From contig JABDQK010000145.1 in NCBI GenBank assembly GCA_013042255.1, forward strand, positions 1 to 7,664: a DNA stretch of 7,664 nt, written 5' to 3'. Below the pieces are notes generated by a model. That model saw nothing but the letters and a program-made list of their open reading frames with translations, was not told where the DNA came from and made no database searches. The position numbers were made by a program, and so were the translations under genes. The stretch is from Flavobacteriaceae bacterium (lineage in GTDB: Bacteria > Bacteroidota > Bacteroidia > Flavobacteriales > Flavobacteriaceae). Positions 1 to 6,572 of the stretch are shown in pieces. Every line of letters starts with the position of its first letter. Within the stretch, counting starts at the first letter, position 1.

Positions 1-788
1 GGGTGCACGTTGTGAATACTTTTCAGGACCGACTTAATATCTTTTTCTACCTGTACCACATCGGCATCGTCATAGGCCGCAATGGTAAAATATTGAGCAT
101 TATCCCCTGTATTGTATAGTTTTTTAAAAGTACTGAAGGGTATAAATATGTCACCATCTGTCGCAAAAGGTGTGTTTTGGGTTAATTTTGCAACGCCTAC
201 TACCTGAAAATATATACCATCCAATCTGACGTAAGCTCCAATTGGATCTTCATCCTTGTCAAATAATTCCTGCTCGGTTCTTTCCCCGATTACACAGACT
301 TTTCTTGCCTGGTCCTCATCTTCATCATTGATAAAACGTCCATTATCATAAATCTTCTGTGTAGCCATTTTTGCTATGACAGGGAAATATCCATAGACAG
401 GGTAGCTGTTAGATTTCAACCCTCTGACACCCAAAGCTGGCTGACCTCCGAAAACCCCTTTGGTATTTACCGGAGCGATATACTGAATTTCCGGGACTCT
501 GTTTTGCAGAGTGACAGCATCCTGTACTTTTAAATTCAACCGCCTTCCCGTTTTATAACCAGCATAGGGCATACTGGTTGATTGAGACCAGGTAAAAATG
601 CTGTTCTTAGCCACGGTTTCAAAATTTCTTTCAAAGCCGTTATCCAAACCTTTAGAGGCTCCTGCCAGAACGATATAGATAAATATCCCCCATAAAACCC
701 CGATCACCGTAATGATAGTTCTTGTCTTGTTCTTGCCTATAGAACCGAAGATCTCCTGCCATGTATTTTTATCAAATAGAAATCTCAT
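1..788 (-). CDS. MacB-like ABC transporter permease D (3' end outside window)
   Basis: This is the N-terminal 262 residues of an inner-membrane permease of the MacB/FtsX family; the stop codon and the C-terminal helices lie beyond the left edge. It starts MRFLFDKNTWQEIFGS. A basic amphipathic stretch (about residues 8-24) leads into one hydrophobic helix (about 25-44, containing VLWGIFIYIVL), followed by a MacB-type periplasmic domain. Visible landmarks are TSMPYAGYKTGRR (71-83), GRFIND (150-155), CVIGERTEQELF (165-176) and GDIFIPFSTF (212-221). The reading breaks off at SIHNVHP, matching RVHKVHP in permease B. The LWG tryptophan and the overall periplasmic sequence make it a relative of permease B (3953-5212). 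The start is placed at 788 because it lies one base after the stop of permease C (TAG T ATG), which implies coupled translation. The family works as a dimer with a separate or fused ATPase; here the ATPase is the separate gene at 2015-2716. Substrate unknown. Confidence 0.9.
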   Translation of the reverse strand, partial: MRFLFDKNTWQEIFGSIGKNKTRTIITVIGVLWGIFIYIVLAGASKGLDNGFERNFETVAKNSIFTWSQSTSMPYAGYKTGRRLNLKVQDAVTLQNRVPEIQYIAPVNTKGVFGGQPALGVRGLKSNSYPVYGYFPVIAKMATQKIYDNGRFINDEDEDQARKVCVIGERTEQELFDKDEDPIGAYVRLDGIYFQVVGVAKLTQNTPFATDGDIFIPFSTFKKLYNTGDNAQYFTIAAYDDADVVQVEKDIKSVLKSIHNVH

Positions 789-789
789 A

Positions 790-2022
790 CTATTCGTCGT
801 TTAGAGCTTCAATAGGTTTTATTCTCGCTGCTCGTTTTGCAGGTACATATCCCGCCAGAGAACCGAAAACGATGAGCAGCAATGTTGCAAAAACTGCCAA
901 ACCTGTTCCAATGCCCGGATTTAGGATAAAATAGTCGTCCATCAGCTTATCGCCCAGGGTACTTAAAAGAGCTATACCCAGGAACATTCCTAAAAAGCCT
1001 GAAATGGTGGTAATAAAAATAGATTCAAGAAGTATTACGGAGATCACAGATCTCGGGGTTGCACCGATAGCCTTTCGAATGCCTATTTCCTTAGTCCGCT
1101 CTTTTACTACATAGACCATGATATTGCTAATCCCTATAATTCCTGCTATAATTGTCCCGAAAGCCACAAGGGCTGCTATAATGGCAAGTACTCCTGCGAA
1201 ATCCTGGTTCTGTTTGAGCTGATCCGCTACATTTCGCACAAAAAAGCCATTCTCATCTTCTGGACTAATAAACTTTTTCTGTTTCAGGTATTTTTCCAGA
1301 CTACGCTGGAAGGCCATGGCTCCTGTATAGCCTATCTCCTCTTTAAACCCGATTACAATCTGTCCAATCTTATCGGTGTTCTTCTCGATGAGCTGTCGCG
1401 TAGTGTAAGGCATATAGAGCTGCCGTTCCTCGTTGTCTCCCCCGTCATCCTGAAAGACTCCTACAACCCTGAACATGCTCCCTCCTACATCAATAAATTC
1501 ACCAATGGAATTACTTTTGCCAAAAAGATCCTGTTCAACCAGCCTTCCTATAGCAACATTTTTAGTTTTGTTTTTAACGTCTTCCTGGTTGATATAGCGG
1601 CCCTTCATCATGATGGTCTTCTCGGCAAACTGCTGCCCCCAATCGACCCCAATTGTCGTGTAATTATTTGATTCCTCCTTGTACTTAACCAGGGCGCTTC
1701 TGAATATTCTTGGAGAAATGTAATCCACGAACATCGGGAAATCTTCTTTGATATCTTTGAGATCGCTGTTTTCTAATTCGATACGGCGAAGCGCCTTGTA
1801 ACCCTTGTAAGGCATGGATGTTCTACCCGGAAAGATATACATCACATTTGTTGCATCCTGGGAGAAAAAGTACTCGAAAGTATTCTGAAGTCCGTTTGTC
1901 AACCCAACAAGCCCTACAAAAATGAGAATTCCCAGGGATACAGTGAATCCCGAAAGAACAGTTCTGAGTTTGTTCTTCCGGATAGTGAGAAATATTTCCT
2001 GCCAGGTATCTTTACTAAACAT
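790..2022 (-). CDS. MacB-like ABC transporter permease C
   Basis: A complete 410-residue inner-membrane permease of the MacB/FtsX family without a fused ATPase. Predicted layout: basic amphipathic N-terminus (WQEIFLTIRKNKLRT, 7-21), helix 1 about 22-42, periplasmic MacB_PCD-like domain about 43-275, helix 2 about 277-305, cytoplasmic turn VKERTKEIGIRKAIGA (306-321), helix 3 about 327-355, helix 4 about 372-394, and a tail ending RIKPIEALNDE. The cytoplasmic turn is the segment expected to touch the ATPase. The MacB family transmits ATP-driven motion to the periplasmic side rather than moving substrate through the membrane. It resembles permease A (QDAT near residue 56, then a Pro-Gly, YKG and RRIxL). 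Its ATG lies inside the last codons of the ATPase gene, an 8-base overlap, so the two are surely co-translated and probably partners. The next permease (D) begins one base after its stop, making C/D a likely heterodimer. Confidence 0.93.
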   Translation of the reverse strand: MFSKDTWQEIFLTIRKNKLRTVLSGFTVSLGILIFVGLVGLTNGLQNTFEYFFSQDATNVMYIFPGRTSMPYKGYKALRRIELENSDLKDIKEDFPMFVDYISPRIFRSALVKYKEESNNYTTIGVDWGQQFAEKTIMMKGRYINQEDVKNKTKNVAIGRLVEQDLFGKSNSIGEFIDVGGSMFRVVGVFQDDGGDNEERQLYMPYTTRQLIEKNTDKIGQIVIGFKEEIGYTGAMAFQRSLEKYLKQKKFISPEDENGFFVRNVADQLKQNQDFAGVLAIIAALVAFGTIIAGIIGISNIMVYVVKERTKEIGIRKAIGATPRSVISVILLESIFITTISGFLGMFLGIALLSTLGDKLMDDYFILNPGIGTGLAVFATLLLIVFGSLAGYVPAKRAARIKPIEALNDE

Positions 2023-2716
2023 GCGCCTTCGCCCTAACTTGTTTTACTTTTTCATCTTTGACGATTACCCCATCTTTCAGGTGCACAATACGTTTACACA
2101 TTTGTGCAATATCGGGTTCGTGAGTGACCACCAGGATGGTATTCCCCTGGTCATTGATCTTCTGGATCAATTCCATCACCTCATAAGAAGTTGTACTGTC
2201 AAGTGCTCCTGTAAGCTCATCAGCCAGAAGTACTTTTGGTTCAGCCACCATCGCTCTTGCAATTGCCACCCTTTGTTTTTGTCCTCCGGAAAGTTCACTG
2301 GGTAAGTGGTGGGACCATTCTTTAAGTCCTACCTGTTCTAAATATTGCAATGCCTTTTCCTGTCTTTGCTTCCGGGGTAGTTTCTGATAATACAATGGAA
2401 GGGCAACGTTTTCAAGTGCAGTTTTATAATTGATCAGGTTAAAAGACTGGAAGATAAATCCTAAGAACTTATTGCGATAGTTGGCCGCCTTGGTTTCATT
2501 CAGGTTTTTAATAGGAATACCATCGAGCACGTATTCTCCTTCATCGGCTTCATCTAACATTCCAAGGATGTTCAGGAGGGTCGACTTCCCTGATCCCGAG
2601 GAACCCATGATGGCCACCAATTCCCCTTCCTCAACGGAAAAATTGATTCCTTTGAGAACATGAAGGGAATTACTTCCCATTTTATACGATTTGTGCAGAT
2701 CCTTAATTTCAATCAT
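2015..2716 (-). CDS. LolD/MacB-type ABC transporter ATP-binding protein
   Basis: A 233-residue cytoplasmic ATPase, the usual length for a stand-alone LolD/MacB-type nucleotide-binding subunit. All catalytic elements are present: Walker A GSSGSGKST (38-46), Q-loop Gln90 in FQSFNL, signature LSGGQ (142-146), Walker B VLLADE (162-167, catalytic Glu167), D-loop GALD (170-173) and switch His199 in VTHE. The residue after the catalytic glutamate is Leu168 (ADELTGALD), where this family usually has proline. It is the only ATPase in the window and must serve at least permeases C and D, and perhaps A and B too. It overlaps permease C by 8 bases. The ATG at 2716 is chosen because the protein opens with the typical MIEIKDLHKSY; an earlier ATG at 2727 is out of frame and terminates across this start. 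A 97-base gap separates it from the adaptor gene, so it may have its own promoter. LolCDE-type lipoprotein release is an alternative role, less likely beside an adaptor. Confidence 0.95.
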   Translation of the reverse strand: MIEIKDLHKSYKMGSNSLHVLKGINFSVEEGELVAIMGSSGSGKSTLLNILGMLDEADEGEYVLDGIPIKNLNETKAANYRNKFLGFIFQSFNLINYKTALENVALPLYYQKLPRKQRQEKALQYLEQVGLKEWSHHLPSELSGGQKQRVAIARAMVAEPKVLLADELTGALDSTTSYEVMELIQKINDQGNTILVVTHEPDIAQMCKRIVHLKDGVIVKDEKVKQVRAKAHV

Positions 2717-2735
2717 GGTTGGTGCATTTTCTTAG

Positions 2736-2746
2736 TTGGATTCCAA
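2736..2746. repeat. 11-base inverted repeat TTGGATTCCAA upstream of the ATPase
   Basis: TTGGA and TCCAA are perfect inverted arms around a single central T. The centre is 25 bases upstream of the ATPase start codon, where a repressor site or a short mRNA structure could act. The arms are only five bases, so chance is a real possibility. I saw no matching copy in the gap before permease A. Confidence 0.3.
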
Positions 2747-2774
2747 TCCTGTGATAGGACTTACAAGATGTGGA

Positions 2775-2808
2775 ATTGTTACAAAAATTGTTAAAAAATA
2801 ATGTTAAA
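2775..2808. repeat. Two-part AT-rich element, copy 1
   Basis: On the plus strand this is ATTGTTACAA (2775-2784), 15 bases, then AATGTTAAA (2800-2808). The same two words in the same order and orientation, 16 bases apart, occur before permease A (6528-6562). In the direction of transcription they read TTTAACATT then TTGTAACAAT. The interior of this copy also contains ATTGTTAA. It may be a shared transcription-factor site or promoter segment; AT-rich sequence raises the chance-match rate. Confidence 0.4.
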
Positions 2809-2813
2809 AAAAC

Positions 2814-3926
2814 CTATCCGCCAAGGGTTTCAGGCTGTAGGGCGTTCCAGACCTTTATTTTATCTTCAAATGAAAGGCCCGACTGGACTTCCACGTAAAT
2901 TCCATCACTTACCCCTAATTCGATATCTTTTCTGCTAAATTGTTGATCTCCTGTAGCTACTTCAACAAATGGTTTTTTAGTTTCAGGGTCGAATTGCACC
3001 AGGGCTTCTTTAATAGCCAGGACGCTATCTGCTCTGGCCAGGATGATAGAGGCATTTGCACTGAGACCAGCCCTGATAAATACTGTATCACCTTTATTTA
3101 AAGTTCCTTTGATCTCAAACTGAATGGCTCCGTTCTCGGCCTTCCCTTTCGGTGCAATATAATCCAGGACCGCATTAAATACTTTATTCTCTATGGCACC
3201 AACGGTAATTTCGAGAGGAAGGTCTTCTTTAATTTTCCCTACCTCAGATTCGTCCACTTTTCCTTCAAAGATCATTTTATTTACATCGGCTATGGCGGCA
3301 ATTGTGGTCCCTTCATTAAAATTATTGCTTTCAATTACCTGATTTCCGACCTCCACCGGAACTTCCAGCACCATCCCGCTTACGGTAGCTTTAATCAGGG
3401 TATTTGCTGCGTTGCTCAAGCCCCTCGTAGTACCGGTTTGTACAATATCATATCGTTTATTGGCAGCTGAATATGCCTGTTTCGCCTGGTCATATGTTAC
3501 CTGTGCCCTCTCCAGGTCTACTTTGGAAACCACTCCTTTAGAGAAAAGTTCACTCTGCCTGTCAAAATTCCGACGCTGATCCTCGAGATTGATTCGTGCA
3601 TCTTCAATTGCATTTTTTGCATCATTAAGCGCATTGAGATTGGGCACTACCTTAATGCGTGCAATAAGATCTCCGGATTTCACATAGTCGCCCCCTTCTA
3701 CATAGACCTCTTCAATTACCCCTGAGATGTTCGGCTTTATCAATACCTCTTCAAGGGGCAGAATACTCCCCGTTGCTACTGTCTTCTTGATGATAGTGCG
3801 TTTTTCTGCCTGTTCAGTTTCATAGACAACAGGATCTTCCGCATTTTTTTGATACAGGTAGATCATTGCCCCACCAAAGGTGATCACTATGATTAAGAGG
3901 ATAATTACGGTAACTGATTTTTTCAT
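2814..3926 (-). CDS. MacA/HlyD-type periplasmic adaptor (membrane fusion protein)
   Basis: A 370-residue periplasmic adaptor anchored in the inner membrane, linking MacB-like permeases to an outer-membrane channel. Order of parts: uncleaved N-terminal helix about 4-25 (no lipobox cysteine), first half of the biotinyl-lipoyl domain about 58-95 (IKPNISGVIEEVYVEGGDYV), an alpha-helical hairpin about 98-165 with Asn/Gln/Arg-rich coiled-coil sequence and the turn SKGVVSKVDLERA, second lipoyl half about 178-212 (IKATVSGMVLEVPVEVGNQV), beta-barrel domain about 215-295, and a membrane-proximal domain to the end. It resembles MacA and other efflux adaptors in length and order. The start at 3926 begins MKKSVTVIILL, directly at the membrane helix, and is preceded by A-rich sequence (AACTAAAATAAAA) typical of Bacteroidetes start regions without Shine-Dalgarno. 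It follows permease B by 26 bases. No TolC-type partner is visible; it may lie outside the window or be encoded elsewhere. Confidence 0.93.
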   Translation of the reverse strand: MKKSVTVIILLIIVITFGGAMIYLYQKNAEDPVVYETEQAEKRTIIKKTVATGSILPLEEVLIKPNISGVIEEVYVEGGDYVKSGDLIARIKVVPNLNALNDAKNAIEDARINLEDQRRNFDRQSELFSKGVVSKVDLERAQVTYDQAKQAYSAANKRYDIVQTGTTRGLSNAANTLIKATVSGMVLEVPVEVGNQVIESNNFNEGTTIAAIADVNKMIFEGKVDESEVGKIKEDLPLEITVGAIENKVFNAVLDYIAPKGKAENGAIQFEIKGTLNKGDTVFIRAGLSANASIILARADSVLAIKEALVQFDPETKKPFVEVATGDQQFSRKDIELGVSDGIYVEVQSGLSFEDKIKVWNALQPETLGG

Positions 3927-3952
3927 TTTTATTTTAGTTTGATCGATTAATC

Positions 3953-5212
3953 TTATTCAGTTCTCAGTGCATCTATCGGACGTATTTTGATCGCGCTCTG
4001 CGCCGGAATAAATCCAGCAAGCAGACCAGAAATAATCAGAATAAACAATGCCGCCGAAACAACTCCGAGATTTACACTGGGATTCATAAACATATCTACA
4101 GGCCCATTGGCCTCCAACAGAGCATTAACTCCATAAATAAACAATGCCCCTATCACAATTCCAGCCATACCTGAGATAATGGTGAGAAAAATAGATTCGA
4201 GCAGTATCTGTTTCCTGATTGACCATGGATCTTCTCCCAGGGCACGTCGAATCCCTATCTCTTTGGTTCTTTCTTTTACCACGATCAGCATAATATTGCT
4301 TACGCCGATGATTCCTGATAAAAGGACAAGGATCCCAACGAAATACCCTATAAAACTCATGGCTCCAAACAAGCTTTCAACCCTGTTGAACTCTTCGTAT
4401 AGATCAAAAAAGCCAACGGCCCTGGAATCTTCAGGATGTACCTTATGAACTCTTTTCATCTCATTAACTATACCCGTTTTTAAATCGGTAATAGGAAAAC
4501 CATCTTTTGCGGTAATTGCCATCCATCCTACATTGTTCCCCTGATTGAAGGCCTGGGAAAATGCGGTAAAAGGAACGTAGATCTCTTTTTGACCTTCTTC
4601 TCCGTCTCCATTACCTGATCTTTTTTTGTACGTACCTACGACCATAAAATTAACCCCCTGGATTTTTATATAGGAGCCTAAAACGTCTTCTCCCGTCTCG
4701 TATAGTTCATTGCGAACCCCTAATCCTATCACCGCAACTTTTCGTTTGTTATCTATATCGTTCTGATTGATAAAACGGCCTGTAGTGATAGCCATAGGCT
4801 CTTGTTGTATAATTTCAGGATAGTCACCGTAAACATTATACGCTCCCGTCTTGATTCCCCTGACTACATTATTATTGCCACGAAATCCTCCGAGTTGGTT
4901 CCGGGGGGAAATGAATCGCAATTGGGGGAATTTTTCCCTCAGGGTTTTAACATCTTCCGTCTTAAACCTGAAGTTTCTTCCAATTGGCATACCCATATGA
5001 GCCTTTGTAGTACTTCGGGTCCACATAAACATAGTATTGGTAGCTATATCACCGAAATCTGCCCTTATGCCATTCTCTAGACCTTTTCCTGCAGAAAGAA
5101 GAATAATCAGGATCAGGATTCCCCAAAAAACACCAAAAGCCGTCAGGACGGTACGGAACCAATTGGTGGTAAGCACCTCCAAAATTTCTTTCCAACGATC
5201 TCTGTTAAACAT
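3953..5212 (-). CDS. MacB-like ABC transporter permease B
   Basis: A complete 419-residue MacB/FtsX-family permease. Layout: amphipathic N-terminus (RDRWKEILEVLTTNWFRT, 4-21), helix 1 about 20-42 with FWGILILIILL, periplasmic domain about 43-285, helix 2 about 287-312, cytoplasmic turn VKERTKEIGIRRALGEDPW (312-330), helix 3 about 336-362, helix 4 about 380-402, and C-terminal KIRPIDALRTE. The turn carries Glu-Asp (GEDPW) where A and C have GAKPW and GATPR, which may tune contact with the ATPase. It most resembles permease D: both have an aromatic-Trp/LW-Gly motif in helix 1, GRFIN, xKVxVIG and an xVHxVHP segment before helix 2. It sits 20 bases after permease A and 26 before the adaptor, so A, B and adaptor are almost certainly one transcript. 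With A it likely forms a heterodimer using the ATPase at 2015-2716 or one encoded elsewhere. Confidence 0.93.
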   Translation of the reverse strand: MFNRDRWKEILEVLTTNWFRTVLTAFGVFWGILILIILLSAGKGLENGIRADFGDIATNTMFMWTRSTTKAHMGMPIGRNFRFKTEDVKTLREKFPQLRFISPRNQLGGFRGNNNVVRGIKTGAYNVYGDYPEIIQQEPMAITTGRFINQNDIDNKRKVAVIGLGVRNELYETGEDVLGSYIKIQGVNFMVVGTYKKRSGNGDGEEGQKEIYVPFTAFSQAFNQGNNVGWMAITAKDGFPITDLKTGIVNEMKRVHKVHPEDSRAVGFFDLYEEFNRVESLFGAMSFIGYFVGILVLLSGIIGVSNIMLIVVKERTKEIGIRRALGEDPWSIRKQILLESIFLTIISGMAGIVIGALFIYGVNALLEANGPVDMFMNPSVNLGVVSAALFILIISGLLAGFIPAQSAIKIRPIDALRTE

Positions 5213-5232
5213 TGTGTATTCTACTTAGCTTA

Positions 5233-6477
5233 TTATTCATCGCGCAAAGCGTCAATGGTATGGATATGGGCTGCCCTCCAGGCCGGGAAAAATCCCGCAA
5301 TGGTTCCTGCAACTATTAGGACAAAAACAGTAGCCAGGGCTACATTAAAATTTACTGAGGGATTCACTACATAATCTACTTCAATATAAGGGCCTACAAT
5401 TTCCAATATCCCCATACTAAATATGAGTCCGGCAAAACCCGAAATGGCCGTTACGAAGATCGCTTCGTGTAAGATCATCAAAATGATCGACCAGGGTTTT
5501 GCTCCCAGGGCCTTACGAATCCCGATTTCTCTTGTGCGCTCCTTGACTACAATGAGCATAATATTGCTCACTCCAACGACACCGGCAATGATGGTGCATA
5601 TCCCTACGAACCAGAAGAAGAATTTAATGTTGTTTATAAGGCTGAAATACCGTTTGGCCTCCTCCAGGGCGCTCCAGACCTGGATGGCACTGGTATCATC
5701 CGGGGCTACGGTATGGGCCTGCTGGAGATATGACCGCAAATTATCTTTAAACAAGACAGCCTGTGCGACGGCTTCATCAAAATTTTCAACCTTTGGCAGC
5801 GTATACGAAATGTTGTTGATATAGTCTGCCCCGTTAAATACCTTTTGCGCGGTTGTCACAGGAATATAGATCCGTTCTTCCTCTCTTTGCTCCCGCTCAT
5901 CAAATACCCCGATAATCTTAAACAAAACACCGGAAATATTTATGTGCTCACCTATTGGAGTATCCAGGTCTTTAAAGACATCCTCTTTGATCTTTTTCCC
6001 GATAAGAGCTACTTTTCCTGTCCCGGCTATATCCTGATAATTAAGGAATCGTCCTTCGTGTAATTTGGCGTTATCAATAAACTGGTAATCATAGGAGACT
6101 CCCCTGACCCCGTAGACTAACGCTTCTTTCCCGTAGTTTACATTGACATTTCTTACAAAAATAAGGGGTGACTTATATTCAACCTCCTCGCCAAAGAGTG
6201 AATTGACAGTTTCGTAATTCTCATTGCGTAATTGAATCCTCCTGCCAGGATTTAATCCTTTGTATTCCTTTGTGGTAACACCTGGCCAGACTTCGACGAT
6301 GGTGGTGGCATCCTGTTCAAACTCGTAGCTGATACCATTTTGCATCCCCTGTCCAAATCCTAAAAGGATGACCAATATAAAAATACCAGAGGCCACAGAA
6401 ACCCCGGTCAGAAAAGTGCGTAACTTATTTTTCCTGATGGTATCAAAGATCTCTTGCCATCTCTCAAGATCGAACAT
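5233..6477 (-). CDS. MacB-like ABC transporter permease A
   Basis: A complete 414-residue MacB/FtsX-family permease and the first gene of the export cassette. Layout: amphipathic N-terminus (LERWQEIFDTIRKNKLRT, 4-21), helix 1 about 22-42, periplasmic domain about 43-283, helix 2 about 285-310, cytoplasmic turn VKERTREIGIRKALGAKPW (311-329), helix 3 about 331-360, helix 4 about 378-398. The tail reads RAAHIHTIDALRDE: Thr407 replaces the proline that B and C keep in KIRPIDAL and RIKPIEAL. It resembles permease C (KNKLRT, EQDATT, PGxTTKEYKG and GRRIQL). The start at 6477 gives MFDLERWQEI, which lines up with MFSKDTWQEI and MFNRDRWKEI of the sister genes. No Shine-Dalgarno is apparent. It is preceded by a 95-base gap that is the likeliest place for the cassette promoter. 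Substrate unknown. Confidence 0.93.
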   Translation of the reverse strand: MFDLERWQEIFDTIRKNKLRTFLTGVSVASGIFILVILLGFGQGMQNGISYEFEQDATTIVEVWPGVTTKEYKGLNPGRRIQLRNENYETVNSLFGEEVEYKSPLIFVRNVNVNYGKEALVYGVRGVSYDYQFIDNAKLHEGRFLNYQDIAGTGKVALIGKKIKEDVFKDLDTPIGEHINISGVLFKIIGVFDEREQREEERIYIPVTTAQKVFNGADYINNISYTLPKVENFDEAVAQAVLFKDNLRSYLQQAHTVAPDDTSAIQVWSALEEAKRYFSLINNIKFFFWFVGICTIIAGVVGVSNIMLIVVKERTREIGIRKALGAKPWSIILMILHEAIFVTAISGFAGLIFSMGILEIVGPYIEVDYVVNPSVNFNVALATVFVLIVAGTIAGFFPAWRAAHIHTIDALRDE

Positions 6478-6485
6478 TGGGTCAG

Positions 6486-6495
6486 TGTTTAAACA
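6486..6495. repeat. Perfect 10-base palindrome TGTTTAAACA
   Basis: The sequence equals its own reverse complement and ends nine bases before the ATG of permease A. At that position a bound protein would block transcription through the leader or sit near the ribosome-binding region. Ten-base AT-rich palindromes arise by chance fairly often, so it is only a candidate operator. Confidence 0.35.
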
Positions 6496-6527
6496 ATGCA
6501 GTATAAAATAGACTCCTCAAGGTCTGT

Positions 6528-6562
6528 ATTGTTACAACAATCTTCCTTAAATCAATGTTAAA
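6528..6562. repeat. Two-part AT-rich element, copy 2, with inverted repeat
   Basis: On the plus strand this is ATTGTTACAA (6528-6537), 16 bases, then AATGTTAAA (6554-6562), matching copy 1 at 2775-2808 with a one-base difference in spacing. In this copy the first word extends to ATTGTTACAACAAT (6528-6541), an inverted repeat with six-base arms around two bases, as expected for a dimeric regulator. Its distance to the downstream start is about 50 bases, comparable to about 60 in copy 1. Confidence 0.4.
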
Positions 6563-6572
6563 TTTGAGAAGT

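Larger units (their letters stand above)
2717..2813 (-). promoter_or_regulatory. Intergenic gap before the ATPase, candidate promoter or operator
   Basis: This 97-base, very AT-rich gap separates the adaptor stop from the ATPase start, whereas the other junctions inside the cassette are 26 bases or less. Read on the minus strand it holds a T-run, TTTAACATT, TTTTTTAACAAT, then TTTTTGTAACAAT. AATTTTTG there matches five of the six fixed positions of the Bacteroidetes -7 element TAnnTTTG, but I see no clear TTG at the right distance upstream. Closer to the gene is the inverted repeat TTGGATTCCAA (2736-2746). The T-run follows the adaptor stop without a strong GC-rich stem, so I do not call a terminator. 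An internal promoter is an inference. Confidence 0.35.
6478..6572 (-). promoter_or_regulatory. Intergenic gap before permease A, candidate promoter/operator region
   Basis: These 95 bases divide the oxidase-assembly genes from the ABC cassette. From far to near the start they hold TTTAACATT and TTGTAACAAT (the element shared with the ATPase gap), a hairpin-capable AGACC-TTGA-GGaGTCT followed by ATTTTATA (plus 6510-6525), and the perfect palindrome TGTTTAAACA (6486-6495). The hairpin plus short U-rich run could be a weak terminator for the upstream operon, but its stem is five pairs with a bulge. I found no full match to the Bacteroidetes promoter (TTG, then TAnnTTTG); TATTTTAT is the nearest -7-like sequence. 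That the cassette is transcribed from here is an inference from gap size and the change of function. Confidence 0.4.

Noticed and set aside
1922..2305. 127-codon plus-strand open frame
   Set aside because: It lies wholly inside the ATPase and permease C genes on the opposite strand; its translation is rich in His, Cys and Phe with no recognisable domain.
3941..3952. Palindromic GATCGATTAATC between permease B and the adaptor as an operator
   Set aside because: The gap is only 26 bases inside an operon and the overlapping short palindromes (ATCGAT, GATTAATC) are expected by chance in AT-rich sequence.
5423..5824. 133-codon plus-strand open frame
   Set aside because: It is antisense to the well-supported 3' half of permease A, with low-complexity composition and no family resemblance.
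1..6477. LolCDE lipoprotein-release system
   Set aside because: The ATPase fits either family, but four permeases and a full hairpin-bearing adaptor point to MacAB-type tripartite export.
6510..6525. Rho-independent terminator for the oxidase-assembly operon
   Set aside because: The stem is about five pairs with a bulge and the following run (ATTTTATA) is short and interrupted, so I mention it only inside the gap entry.
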